Source: Halobacillus litoralis
GTDB lineage: Bacteria > Bacillota > Bacilli > Bacillales > Halobacillaceae
NCBI RefSeq assembly: GCF_020524085.2
Contig: NZ_CP129016.1
Coordinates: 986,001-1,050,000, forward strand
Direction: 5' to 3'
DNA: 64,000 nucleotides
A program made the position numbers and the translations under genes. The notes under the pieces were generated by a model. It was not told where the DNA came from. It did no database searches and worked only from the letters and a program-made list of their open reading frames with translations. Shown here in pieces: positions 55,473 to 64,000 of the stretch (position 1 is its first letter; the number at the start of each line of letters is the position of its first letter).

Positions 55473-56903
55473 GTGAATGTATTGATGATTGGTTCTGAGT
55501 GTACCCCTTTTATAAAAACGGGTGGTCTTGCCGATGTTTTGGGTTCTCTTCCTCATGCCTTGAAAAAGCAGGGCGCGGATGTCAGGGTCGTCCTGCCGAA
55601 ATATGAAAACATGGATGATCACTGGAAAGAGCAGCTGGAGCATCTGGGTGAGATGAATGTGCAGCTGGGATGGCGCAGCCAATATGCTGGAATCGAATAT
55701 ATCAAATATGAAGGCATTCCTGTTTATTTCATAGATAACGAGTATTATTTCAAGCGTTCCAATCTATACGGATACGATGATGAAGCCGAACGTTTCGTAT
55801 TCTTTAACCGTGCCGTGATGGATTGGGTCTGTGAGATGGACTGGACGCCTGATGTTTTGCATTGCCACGACTGGCAGACGGGGTTGATTCCGGTTTACTT
55901 ACATACCCACTACAAGGAAGTTGAGAAACTTCAAGGTATGAAAACAGTTTTTACCATCCATAATTTGAAGTATCAAGGCGTTTTTGCGCAATCTGTGCTT
56001 CATGATTTGATGGACTTTGATGAGAACATGATGTCGGAAGATGCGTTTGAATTTTTCGGAGACATCAATTTTATGAAAGGGGCCTTGAATTACGCGGACT
56101 TCATTACAACAGTCAGTGAAACTTACGCAAAAGAGATTCAAACGCCTTATTATGGGGAAAACCTAGACGGAGTGTTACGTAAGCGTACTGATGAATTGAT
56201 CGGGATCGTTAACGGCATCGACGATCAAAACTATAACCCTATGAAAGACGATGCCCTGGCGTTTCCTTATCGCAGTTCTTTGATCAAGAAAGCCCAAAAC
56301 AAAATGTGGCTGCAGGCGGAACTTGGTTTGCCAGTCAGAAAAGATGTTCCAATGATTGGCATCGTTTCCAGGCTGGTGGAGCAAAAAGGATTCGATTTAA
56401 TCGGGCGGGTCATCGATGAGTTATTACATGACGATGACGTCCAGATCGTCTTACTTGGTACAGGCGAATACCAATATGAACAGATGCTCCAGTGGGCTCA
56501 GCACCGACACCCAGAAAAAATGTCTACGAACATCCGATTTTCAGAACCTTTTTCCAGACAGATTTATGCGGCGAGCGATCTATTCCTCATGCCATCCCGT
56601 TTTGAACCATGTGGCATCGGCCAGTTGATCGCTTTGCGATATTTGGCTGCTCCGATTGTAAGAGAAACGGGAGGACTCGCGGACACCGTCCAGCCATATA
56701 ATGAAGAGACGGGAGAAGGGAACGGATTTACGTTTACGAACTACAATGCGCATGACATGCTGTACACCATTCGCAGAGCGCTCGAATTCTATCAGGAACC
56801 TGCTGCTTGGCAGAATCTTGTGAAGAACATTTGCAAGAGTAAGTTCACATGGAAAAACTCTGCTGATCAATATATGGATCTTTATCAATCCATGTTTCGT
56901 TAG
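55473..56903 (+). CDS. glgA: Glycogen synthase (ADP-glucose)
   Basis: GT5 glucosyltransferase of 476 residues elongating glycogen from ADP-glucose. The N-terminal KTGGLADVLGSLPHAL holds the ADP-glucose lysine motif; the C-terminal domain has MPSRFEPCGIGQLIALRYL and RETGGLADTV. GTG start after AAAGGAGTGGGTCAAGC. Followed at 24 bp by glgP. Confidence 0.97.
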   Translation: MNVLMIGSECTPFIKTGGLADVLGSLPHALKKQGADVRVVLPKYENMDDHWKEQLEHLGEMNVQLGWRSQYAGIEYIKYEGIPVYFIDNEYYFKRSNLYGYDDEAERFVFFNRAVMDWVCEMDWTPDVLHCHDWQTGLIPVYLHTHYKEVEKLQGMKTVFTIHNLKYQGVFAQSVLHDLMDFDENMMSEDAFEFFGDINFMKGALNYADFITTVSETYAKEIQTPYYGENLDGVLRKRTDELIGIVNGIDDQNYNPMKDDALAFPYRSSLIKKAQNKMWLQAELGLPVRKDVPMIGIVSRLVEQKGFDLIGRVIDELLHDDDVQIVLLGTGEYQYEQMLQWAQHRHPEKMSTNIRFSEPFSRQIYAASDLFLMPSRFEPCGIGQLIALRYLAAPIVRETGGLADTVQPYNEETGEGNGFTFTNYNAHDMLYTIRRALEFYQEPAAWQNLVKNICKSKFTWKNSADQYMDLYQSMFR

Positions 56904-56926
56904 CAGAGGTGATAGGAGGAACCTTC

Positions 56927-59233
56927 ATGGTGATGTTCAGTGACAAAGAAGAATTCAAGTCAGAGTTCAAAGCGCAGTTGGAAAGTAAGTTTGGTAAGAC
57001 CATAGACACAGCATCCGAATTTGATACGTACCGGGCACTCGGTGCGCTGATCCGCGAGAAGATCAATAAAGATTGGTTGAAAACGAACCGGGAGTACAAA
57101 ACGAATAAGACAAAGCAGGTGTATTACTTCTCCATGGAATTTCTAATGGGACGTCTGCTTGGCAATAATTTATTAAATTTGGACGTACTTTCGCTTGTTG
57201 AAGAAGGGTTAGCGGATCTGGGGCTTTCTTTATCAGAACTTGAAAAGAAGGAAAGTGATGCTGGACTTGGTAATGGCGGCTTAGGACGATTAGCTGCTTG
57301 TTTTCTCGATTCCCTTGCTTCTTTAGAATTAGCTGGACATGGCTATGGTCTACGGTACCGATATGGAATGTTCGATCAGCATATTATCGATGGAAAACAG
57401 GTGGAGTTCCCGGATTATTGGCTTTCAAAAGAATTCATCTGGGAAGTGCGCCGTCCTGAAGATGCGATCGAAGTCCGCTTTGGCGGAAATGTATCATCGA
57501 CAAGAGATAAAGATGGAAAACTCCATTTCAAATATGAAAACTATGAACCAATCCAGGCTGTCCCGTACGATGTACCTGTTGTCGGTTACCACAACGATAC
57601 GGTAAACACATTGAGGCTTTGGTCCGCTGAACCGACGGTTGAGGATACGATGACAAAAGCGGAAAGAGAAGGGTTATTTGGTCACTTTTTAGATCATAAA
57701 CGATCTCTCGAATCCATCTCGGATTTCCTTTACCCCGACGATTCTACAGAGGAAGGTAAGAGCCTTCGTTTGAAGCAGGAATACTTCTTGGTGTCTTCTG
57801 GAGTGCAATCGGTTGTGCGTTCGTTTGAAAGGCTTGGGCTTCCGTGGTCATCGTTCCCTGACAAGGTAGCCCTTCATATCAATGACACGCACCCAGCTCT
57901 CGTCATTCCTGAGCTGATGAGGATTCTTATGGATGAAAAAGGGGTGGGCTGGGAGGAAGCCTGGGAAATTACACAGTCCTCTGTTTCTTATACGAACCAC
58001 ACGACATTAAGCGAAGCTCTCGAGTCGTGGCCGGTGGGACTAGTACGGACATTGCTTCCTCGGATTTTCATGATTATCGACGAGATCAATGAACGTTTTT
58101 GTCAGGGTTTATGGAAAACCTATCCTGGTGAATTCGACCGAATTGCGGATTTAGCCATCGTGGCGGATGGACAGGTGAAAATGGCACACTTAAGTATTGT
58201 CGGCAGTCACAGTATTAATGGAGTGGCTAAGCTCCACACGGATATATTGAAGGAACGTGAAATGAAACGTTTCTATAATACATTTCCTGAGCGTTTCAAT
58301 AATAAAACGAACGGCATTACCCATCGTCGCTGGCTGATGCACGCAAACAGTCCATTGACCTCAGTCATTACTGAAGCCATTGGTGATGAGTGGATGAAAG
58401 AGCCGAAACAGCTGACCCGTTTGCTTGACCATAAGGATGATCTGGCTTTTCTTGACCAGCTCCATTCAATCAAGCAGGAGAACAAAATCGAGTTCGCTAA
58501 ATGGGTCAAAAATACACAAGGGATTACGGTCGACCCGAATTCTATCTTTGATGTTCATATCAAGCGCTTGCACGGGTACAAACGCCAACTGCTTAATGCC
58601 CTTCATATTATGCATTTATATAATGAATTGAAGTCAGACCCGACGCTCGATATCGTTCCGAGAACCTTCTTCTTCGGAGCAAAAGCAGCGCCAAGCTATC
58701 ACTTCGCAAAAAAAGTGATTCAACTCATCAACCGCATCGCATCTGTGATCAATAACGATCCTGATGTGAAGGATTATATAAAGGTGGTCTTCCTGCCGAA
58801 CTACTCGGTTTCCATCGCAGAGAAAATTATTCCGGCGAGCAATGTCAGTGAACAAATTTCAATGGCGACCAAAGAAGCCTCAGGAACAGGCAACATGAAG
58901 TTTATGATGAATGGAGCGCTGACTCTTGGAACCATGGATGGAGCGAATGTTGAAATCCATGATCTTGTCGGAGATGATAATATTTACATTTTCGGTTTAA
59001 CGTCTGATGAAGTGTGGGACTATTACCGAAACGGATCCTATTCTTCCCGATACGTTTATGAAAATGATGAGCGTGTCCGTCACATCATGGATGAACTCAT
59101 TCACTACAGTCCGTTTTCTAAGGGAGAGACCGTTTTTCAGGAGATTTATGATGCCCTTTTGACCTATAACGATGAATATTTCGTGCTTAAGGATTTCGCG
59201 AGCTACGTATTGGCTCAGAAAAAGGTAAGCTAG
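56927..59233 (+). CDS. glgP: Glycogen phosphorylase, shortened by in-frame TAG
   Basis: GT35 phosphorylase releasing glucose-1-phosphate from glycogen. The PLP lysine is in EASGTGNMKFMMNGALTLGT. ATG 56927 is preferred (GGAGG 7 nt upstream). The frame stops at TAG (59231-59233) after YVLAQKKVS. The next codons in the same frame read DYQRKRQWNLKSLVNISQSG then VFSSDRTIQEYARDIWDI, ending at TGA 59369-59371. That is the normal GlgP C-terminus, with the TAG exactly one codon in the alignment. So the enzyme lacks ~46 residues, or a base is misread. Full length would be 814 codons. Confidence 0.92.
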   Translation: MVMFSDKEEFKSEFKAQLESKFGKTIDTASEFDTYRALGALIREKINKDWLKTNREYKTNKTKQVYYFSMEFLMGRLLGNNLLNLDVLSLVEEGLADLGLSLSELEKKESDAGLGNGGLGRLAACFLDSLASLELAGHGYGLRYRYGMFDQHIIDGKQVEFPDYWLSKEFIWEVRRPEDAIEVRFGGNVSSTRDKDGKLHFKYENYEPIQAVPYDVPVVGYHNDTVNTLRLWSAEPTVEDTMTKAEREGLFGHFLDHKRSLESISDFLYPDDSTEEGKSLRLKQEYFLVSSGVQSVVRSFERLGLPWSSFPDKVALHINDTHPALVIPELMRILMDEKGVGWEEAWEITQSSVSYTNHTTLSEALESWPVGLVRTLLPRIFMIIDEINERFCQGLWKTYPGEFDRIADLAIVADGQVKMAHLSIVGSHSINGVAKLHTDILKEREMKRFYNTFPERFNNKTNGITHRRWLMHANSPLTSVITEAIGDEWMKEPKQLTRLLDHKDDLAFLDQLHSIKQENKIEFAKWVKNTQGITVDPNSIFDVHIKRLHGYKRQLLNALHIMHLYNELKSDPTLDIVPRTFFFGAKAAPSYHFAKKVIQLINRIASVINNDPDVKDYIKVVFLPNYSVSIAEKIIPASNVSEQISMATKEASGTGNMKFMMNGALTLGTMDGANVEIHDLVGDDNIYIFGLTSDEVWDYYRNGSYSSRYVYENDERVRHIMDELIHYSPFSKGETVFQEIYDALLTYNDEYFVLKDFASYVLAQKKVS

Positions 59234-59395
59234 GATTACCAACGCAAACGTCAGTGGAACTTAAAGAGTCTTGTCAATATCTCTCAATCCGGAGTTTTCT
59301 CAAGCGACCGGACCATTCAGGAATATGCCCGCGATATATGGGACATTCAACGTGTGAAGACGTTGAAGTGAGGTACTATTTAGGGGGACGGATGT

Positions 59396-61315
59396 GTGAG
59401 ACAAAAGGATATGTATCATAATAGTTTCGAAGAATCTTATCGAGAGCCTTTCGGCGCAGCGCCGAAGGGTTCTCCTGTTACGCTCAAAATTGATCTCAGT
59501 GACCGGTACAGGGTTTCCCACGTCATCCTTCATTACATCTTGGACCGCACAGATGACGAGAAAACGAAGGAGATGGACCTCTGCAGTCAGGAACATCAGC
59601 AGGTGTCTTATGAAGCTACAATCCGGATGCCTGAGACGCCGCAGCTCATCTGGTACTTTTTCGAAATCACCCTAGAGGACCAGACCCTTTTTTACGGAAG
59701 GGAAAAAAGCTATGAAAGTGGGGAGGGGAAAGTGTATGATCACATCCCTCCTTCTTGGCAGATTACGGTGTACGACTCTTCTTATAAAACCCCGGATTGG
59801 TGGAAAAACGCAACGATGTATCAAATTTTCCCGGATCGTTTCTACACGGCAGGGGAACTCCAGAGGGAGAAGGCGCCTGAAACAAGTCTGATCCACGCCC
59901 ATTGGGAAAATGAACCGGTGTATATTCGAAATGAACGAGGAGAAGTTATCCGCTGGGATTTCTTCGGTGGTAACTTGCAAGGAATTACGGAAAAACTCGA
60001 TTATATTGAAGGTTTAGGGGTATCGGTTATTTATTTGAATCCAATTTTCGAAGCGGAAAGCAACCACCGCTATGATACAGGCGATTACCATAAAATCGAT
60101 CCTCTGCTCGGTACAAAAGAGGACTTGGAAACATTGATCAAGGAAGCGTCTGGAAGAGGGATTGAAATCATGCTGGACGGAGTGTTCAGTCATACTGGAA
60201 GTAACAGCATCTATTTTAATCGAGAAGGAAAATATGATTCGCTCGGCGCGTATCAGTCTAAAAACTCCCCGTACTACAGCTGGTACACCTTTCACCATTA
60301 TCCAGATGAATACGATGCCTGGTGGGGCGTTGGAACTCTTCCTACATTGAATAAAGAAAATGAAGATTATCAAGACTTCCTCGTCCATGATGAAGAAAGT
60401 GTCATTAAAACTTGGCAGCGATCAGGGATGAAGAACTGGCGCCTGGACGTGGCAGATGAGCTGACCGATGACTTGATCAGTCAAATCTATCGGCAGTTGA
60501 AGAAGGAAGATGAAACGAGTGTCCTCCTTGGTGAGGTTTGGGAGGATGCTTCAAACAAAACGGCTTACGGAAAACGGCGGGACTATTTCTTGGGTGGTGT
60601 TTTGGATTCGGTGATGAACTACCCCATGCGCCGCTTGATGCTTGACTTTATGAAAGGTGAAATGGATGCTTATACCGTTCACCGCCGACTTATGACGTTA
60701 AGCGAACATTATCCGAAAGAGTATTTCTATGCCGTCATGAACATGCTTTCAAGTCACGATGTAGAGAGGATCCAAACGATGTTGGAAGACTACCTCCCTG
60801 ATGACTTTAGTCAAGAGGAAGCAGAGAAACTCATCATCAAGCAAATCAAATCTCTCAGTCTATGGCTTTATGCTTTCCCAGGCGTACCATCCTTGTACTA
60901 TGGAGATGAAGCGGGAGTGACAGGCGGGGCTGACCCTGATAACCGCAAACCTTACCCTTGGGGGCGGGAGAATGAAGAGTTGCTGGACTGGTATAAAAAA
61001 ATCGGACAGTGGAGAAAAGAACATACCGCTCTCCGGACAGGTCACTGGAAGTCTTTCACCCTCGACAAAGATGTCATCGGTTTCGAGCGCTGGACAGAAA
61101 ACGGTGTGGACCACTTCAATGAAGAAACAAGCGATGAACGAATGCTGTATTTATTCAACCGGAATACAAGAAAGAAAATAGAGATCAACTTGCCGATTCA
61201 AAAAGGGAAGTGGCAGCACCTGGAAAACAAAAAACGGATATTCAGTTCAAAAAACAATGTGTTAACAATTGAACTAGAACCTTGTGAAGCCATGTTATTA
61301 CGCTTAATGAAATAG
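59396..61315 (+). CDS. GH13 alpha-glucosidase (cyclomaltodextrinase/neopullulanase type)
   Basis: Cytoplasmic alpha-glucan hydrolase of 639 residues. An N-terminal immunoglobulin-like domain (~1-125) precedes the barrel starting WWKNATMYQIFPDRFY. Catalytic residues: nucleophile Asp in KNWRLDVADEL, Glu in LLGEVWEDAS, Asp in MLSSHDVERI. No signal peptide, so it acts inside the cell, perhaps on maltodextrins or glycogen ends left by GlgP. GTG start after AGGGGGACGGATGT. It extends the glg operon beyond the B. subtilis set. Confidence 0.92.
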   Translation: MRQKDMYHNSFEESYREPFGAAPKGSPVTLKIDLSDRYRVSHVILHYILDRTDDEKTKEMDLCSQEHQQVSYEATIRMPETPQLIWYFFEITLEDQTLFYGREKSYESGEGKVYDHIPPSWQITVYDSSYKTPDWWKNATMYQIFPDRFYTAGELQREKAPETSLIHAHWENEPVYIRNERGEVIRWDFFGGNLQGITEKLDYIEGLGVSVIYLNPIFEAESNHRYDTGDYHKIDPLLGTKEDLETLIKEASGRGIEIMLDGVFSHTGSNSIYFNREGKYDSLGAYQSKNSPYYSWYTFHHYPDEYDAWWGVGTLPTLNKENEDYQDFLVHDEESVIKTWQRSGMKNWRLDVADELTDDLISQIYRQLKKEDETSVLLGEVWEDASNKTAYGKRRDYFLGGVLDSVMNYPMRRLMLDFMKGEMDAYTVHRRLMTLSEHYPKEYFYAVMNMLSSHDVERIQTMLEDYLPDDFSQEEAEKLIIKQIKSLSLWLYAFPGVPSLYYGDEAGVTGGADPDNRKPYPWGRENEELLDWYKKIGQWRKEHTALRTGHWKSFTLDKDVIGFERWTENGVDHFNEETSDERMLYLFNRNTRKKIEINLPIQKGKWQHLENKKRIFSSKNNVLTIELEPCEAMLLRLMK

Positions 61316-61326
61316 GAGGTGTACGG

Positions 61327-61701
61327 ATGGGATTTTTAGATGGACTGATGGGCAATGCCAGTCAGGTGGATGTCGATAAGATTGAAAGAGAGCTTGAAGG
61401 CATTCTTATTGAAGGTGAAAACATTCAAAACGGTTATAAAGTTCTCAGAGATTCTTTCATTTTCACAGACCGACGCCTCCTGCTTATTGATAAGCAGGGC
61501 ATGACAGGGAAGAAGGTCGAGTACCACTCCATTCCTTACAAAAGCATCACACACTTTAGTGTTGAGACAGCAGGGAGCTTTGATCTCGATTCCGAATTGA
61601 AAATCTGGATCTCTGGAACAAATGAACCAATTGGGAAACTCTTCAAGAAAGACAGTCCGATTGAAGAAGTCCAACAAACACTCGCCACTTATGTATTATA
61701 A
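61327..61701 (+). CDS. Bacterial PH-domain protein
   Basis: 124 residues beginning MGFLDGLMGNASQVDVDKIE. The PH-like fold (bPH_1 type) is indicated by the strand pattern KVLRDSFIFTDRRLLLIDKQ, then YHSIPYKSITHFSVETAG. No membrane helix. Only 11 bp after the GH13 gene, so co-transcribed at the end of the glg operon; a functional tie to glycogen is not known. parS lies 1 bp after its stop. Confidence 0.82.
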   Translation: MGFLDGLMGNASQVDVDKIERELEGILIEGENIQNGYKVLRDSFIFTDRRLLLIDKQGMTGKKVEYHSIPYKSITHFSVETAGSFDLDSELKIWISGTNEPIGKLFKKDSPIEEVQQTLATYVL

Positions 61702-61702
61702 A

Positions 61703-61718
61703 TGTTTCACGTGAAACA
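61703..61718. promoter_or_regulatory. parS: parS site (ParB/Spo0J binding)
   Basis: TGTTTCACGTGAAACA, a perfect 16-bp palindrome identical to the canonical Firmicutes parS. ParB/Spo0J nucleates here to load condensin and segregate origins. Such sites cluster in the origin-proximal part of the chromosome, so the window should lie there. Confidence 0.93.
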
Positions 61719-61727
61719 ATTCTGAAA

Positions 61728-61764
61728 ATAAGCCTGGAAACTAGCTTTCGGGCTTATTTTTTAT
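61728..61764 (+). terminator. Terminator of the glg operon
   Basis: AATAAGCC ... GGCTTATTTTTTA hairpin shortly after parS. Confidence 0.8.
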
Positions 61765-61951
61765 GTTTATTTTTCACTTATTTAACAGGTTTTTGGAATG
61801 CTTGATTACCAGCTTAATGGGGTTCTTTGCAGGGCTTAGCGTCAGAGGTTGCTCGGAAGGAATTGGAATTTTAGATGTAGAAGTAGTAATATAGTCGGGT
61901 GTCATTTTTTACATAATAGTTTAGTGAGTTTCACAAAAGGGGGAGTTTAGA

Positions 61952-63316
61952 ATGACAAAATTAAAAGATAAGATCCAAGGCGAAGTCTTGGTACCAGGTG
62001 ATGACCAGTACGAGGGGACAAGAAAAATTTTTAACGCCGCCATTACAAAAAGACCGTCCGTTATCGTCGTATGTAAGGATGCCCAGGATGTATCAGAAGC
62101 AGTGATGTATGCAACGGAAAACGATTTAGAGATTGCGGTCAGAGGGGGAGGTCACCACGTTTCAGGAACATCATTGACAGAAGGTGGTTTACTCATTGAT
62201 CTTTCCCAGATGACAACCGTCGATGTACATAAAGAATCGCAAATCGTATCTGTCCAAGGTGGGGCTACTCTTGCGGATATCGATGAAGAAACACAAAAAC
62301 ATGGGTTGGCCATGCCAACCGGAACCGTTTCAGAAACTGGGATTGCAGGCCTTGCCTTATCTGGGGGTGTCGGGTACCTCCGCGGGGTGTTAGGCTTATC
62401 CTGCGACCAATTGGTAGAAGCGAACGTCGTGACCGCTTCTGGAGAACAAAAAGTGGTGAATAAGGACACAAATGATGATTTATTCTGGGCTATTCGTGGA
62501 GGTGGAGGTAACTTTGGTGTAGTGACAGAATTCAAATTCAATCTGCACCTCGTTGGTCCTGAAGTATTAGCATTTAACGTCATGTATGACTTGAAAGATG
62601 GCATGAAAGTATTCCGAGGTTTGAACGAATATTTAATGACCGCTCCTGATGAAGTCAGTGTAAACATGACAGTGATGGATCTTCCACCAGCACCCATGCT
62701 CCCGGAATTTCTTCATAATAAATCTGTGATGGTCATCGCAGGCATGTATGCGGGTGATGCTGATGAGGGACAGGGTATCATCAATCCATTGAGAAAGTTA
62801 GCGGAACCAATCATTGATCAGACGGGGGTCATCCCATATACGGATCTACAGAAAAAGTTGGACCCGATGGTACCGCAAGGCGCTAGTTTCAAAGGAACAT
62901 CGCTGTTTTTCAAGGATCTTAATGAAGATACATTTAAACAACTACTAGAGGAAAAAGATAAGGCCCCTGGTGGACTTTTGTTCCAACTATGGGAAATGCA
63001 TGGGCAAGTCAACTCCGTCCCTGCAGATTTTAATGCCTTCTCCGTCCGTGATAGTCAGTATTTACTGCTGCTAGATCTCGTTTATGAACCAGGCAACGAT
63101 AAAGCTGCGGACGATTGGGCTGAAAAATTCTATGAAACATTCGCTCCCTTTTCATTAAACGGTGCCGCATATTTGAATGGCATCGATCCAGATAAAGACG
63201 TCATTGAAAAGACCTACGGTTCCAATTACCAGCGTTTGCAAGAAATTAAAGCAAAATACGACCCTCACAACGTTTTTACACGGAACCACAATATTAAAGC
63301 CAATCAAAACGTCTAA
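61952..63316 (+). CDS. FAD-binding oxidoreductase (berberine-bridge-enzyme-like)
   Basis: Flavoprotein oxidase of 454 residues. The FAD_binding_4 domain has RGGGHHVSGTSLTEGGLLID, with the His that usually carries covalent FAD, and GGGGNFGVVTEF. A Cys in GVLGLSCDQLVEAN is at the place where some members form a second covalent bond, so bicovalent flavin is possible. The BBE domain closes the protein (YGSNYQRLQEIKAKYDPHNV, FTRNHNI). Substrate unknown; the family oxidises sugars, alcohols or alkaloids. Site AAGGGGGAGTTTAG. Confidence 0.9.
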   Translation: MTKLKDKIQGEVLVPGDDQYEGTRKIFNAAITKRPSVIVVCKDAQDVSEAVMYATENDLEIAVRGGGHHVSGTSLTEGGLLIDLSQMTTVDVHKESQIVSVQGGATLADIDEETQKHGLAMPTGTVSETGIAGLALSGGVGYLRGVLGLSCDQLVEANVVTASGEQKVVNKDTNDDLFWAIRGGGGNFGVVTEFKFNLHLVGPEVLAFNVMYDLKDGMKVFRGLNEYLMTAPDEVSVNMTVMDLPPAPMLPEFLHNKSVMVIAGMYAGDADEGQGIINPLRKLAEPIIDQTGVIPYTDLQKKLDPMVPQGASFKGTSLFFKDLNEDTFKQLLEEKDKAPGGLLFQLWEMHGQVNSVPADFNAFSVRDSQYLLLLDLVYEPGNDKAADDWAEKFYETFAPFSLNGAAYLNGIDPDKDVIEKTYGSNYQRLQEIKAKYDPHNVFTRNHNIKANQNV

Positions 63317-63328
63317 AAACTACCAGAA

Positions 63329-63364
63329 TCCACCTTCTACTTTACGTAGAGGGTGGATTATTTT
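63329..63364 (+). terminator. Rho-independent terminator
   Basis: AATCCACC-TTCTA ... TAGA-GGGTGGATT hairpin followed by ATTTTTAG. Confidence 0.8.
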
Positions 63365-63377
63365 TAGTAACTTTTCA

Positions 63378-63603
63378 ACTATATGGCCGGATTGTTGAAG
63401 ACTCAGTTTGGAGACTTTCCGGGGTTCATTACCCGGGTTAAGCGCCAGGGGTGGCTGGTAAGCAGCTCGCTTTCCTGCGGGGATGACGGAGAGCCTCCTC
63501 TAGCTAAAGCTCTGCGGGGTCTCTCCAGCCCATCCATTCCCGCGGGAGTCTCGCAGCTTCCCAACCTCCCCTTTCAATGTAAGGGAGAAACGAACCCTTG
63601 TAC
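63378..63603 (+). repeat. Extragenic palindromic repeat, copy F
   Basis: Edge CTATATGGCCGG then GAAGACTCAGTTTGGAGAC. The core AGGGGTGGCTGGTAAGCAGC pairs with GCAGCTTCCCAACCTCCCCT. Near twin of copy D. Confidence 0.85.
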
Positions 63604-63723
63604 CAAGTTGGAGTGTCTTCCGCTATCCAATTGTTAGAGGTATAAAGCGCTGTGGATTAAGCTTTTAAGAGTTATGTAGGTGTTCTATAACCCACTTCCC
63701 ATAATTATATGAGCTGACCTTTT

Positions 63724-63918
63724 GGTAGTGGTTTCGAGGATCTTCCTTGGCAAAGGGGCGGAGGGGAATGGCGAGACTCCTGCGGGAAAAAAGTGCAGGG
63801 TGAGACCCCACAGGACGCAGTCCGAGGAGGCTCACCGCGCTCCCGCGGAAAGCGAGCTATTCCCTGCAGCCCCCATCCACTCAACAAAAGTCTCGAAACT
63901 GAGTCTTCCATAATCGGG
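63724..63918 (+). repeat. Extragenic palindromic repeat, copy G
   Basis: Starts GTAGTGGTTTCGAGGATC and ends TCTCGAAACTGAGTCTTCC. GGGGAATGGCGAGACTCC pairs with the later GGAAAGCGAGCTATTCCC region, and GGTGAGACC with the later GGCTCACC. Near reverse complement of copy A. Confidence 0.85.
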
Positions 63919-64000
63919 AGCGTTAGTGGTAAAACTACTCTAGGAATCTAAAAATTCCATATATATTTGAATTTTTGGTCTGATTAGCCCATCATAAGTA

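Noticed and set aside
45998-59233. Reassignment of TAG to a sense codon
   Set aside because: Other genes in the window end in TAG with matching family lengths (for example ilvE and the GH13 gene), so TAG is a normal stop here.
63383-63913. ORFs of 63-84 codons at the right end
   Set aside because: By-products of repeats F and G, no ribosome binding sites.
1-64000. tRNA, rRNA, CRISPR arrays, transposases, phage genes
   Set aside because: Looked for and not found; no clover-leaf-like blocks, no regular short repeats with spacers, no transposase or integrase motif.

Overview
The window reads as origin-proximal chromosome of a low-to-moderate GC, Gram-positive member of the Bacillaceae, most likely a moderately halophilic or marine genus such as Halobacillus or a relative. 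This is inferred from B. subtilis-like gene sets (des-desK-desR, glgBCDAP, putB-putC-putR, sacT with a RAT site, HemAT, AhpC/AhpF with a PerR box), strong AGGAGG ribosome binding sites, an L-box lysine riboswitch, several Na+-type symporters and a microbial rhodopsin. A perfect 16-bp parS site (61703-61718) supports a position near oriC. No tRNA, rRNA, CRISPR array, transposase or prophage gene was seen.

Layout. 1-5.2 kb: MFS exporter (cut by the window start) with a TetR regulator, an aldo/keto reductase, and an amidase divergent from a LuxR-type regulator. 5.3-7.5 kb: peroxide defence ahpF/ahpC behind a PerR box. 8.0-12.9 kb: sucrose regulon (antiterminator, RAT/terminator, PTS IIBC, fructokinase, sucrose-6-phosphate hydrolase) with a cre site on the promoter. 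13-24.7 kb: mixed accessory genes (SgrR_N-type regulator, secreted lipase, two lipoproteins, cryptochrome DASH, histidine phosphatase, Nudix hydrolase, branched-chain aminotransferase, ECF-like sigma factor followed by a ClpP paralogue). 24.8-26 kb: dapA under a lysine riboswitch. 26-31.7 kb: repeats, MFS transporter, a collapsed chemoreceptor gene and the cold/membrane-fluidity system des-desK-desR. 31.9-37.6 kb: universal stress protein, an Anabaena-sensory-rhodopsin-like rhodopsin, and proline catabolism with its PucR-family activator. 37.8-46.7 kb: CoA-disulfide reductase, small membrane protein, DHA2 drug exporter, GltS- and DAACS-type glutamate transporters, an SDR-like gene with an internal stop. 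47.3-50.4 kb: HemAT oxygen sensor and a four-gene DUF948/YtxH envelope-stress operon. 51.1-61.7 kb: glycogen operon extended by a GH13 hydrolase and a PH-domain protein. 62-64 kb: covalent-flavin oxidoreductase and repeats.

The item most worth following is the rhodopsin at 32526-33224. It has the retinal lysine and the Asp counterion, but carries Ala where proton pumps have a cytoplasmic donor and Pro where bacteriorhodopsin has Asp212, as Anabaena sensory rhodopsin does. No transducer gene lies beside it. It is bracketed by two direct copies of a ~30-nt motif, and two more copies of the same motif bracket the SgrR_N-type gene 20 kb away.

Seven or more extragenic palindromic repeats of ~170-280 bp lie between genes and generate spurious ORFs. 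Several otherwise intact housekeeping genes (AKR, ahpC, P5C dehydrogenase, CoA-disulfide reductase, a DUF948 gene, a lipoprotein) are each broken by single-base indels, mostly at short homopolymers. Two more carry a lone in-frame TAG. This pattern looks more like consensus errors in the assembly than real gene loss and should be checked before any biological reading.
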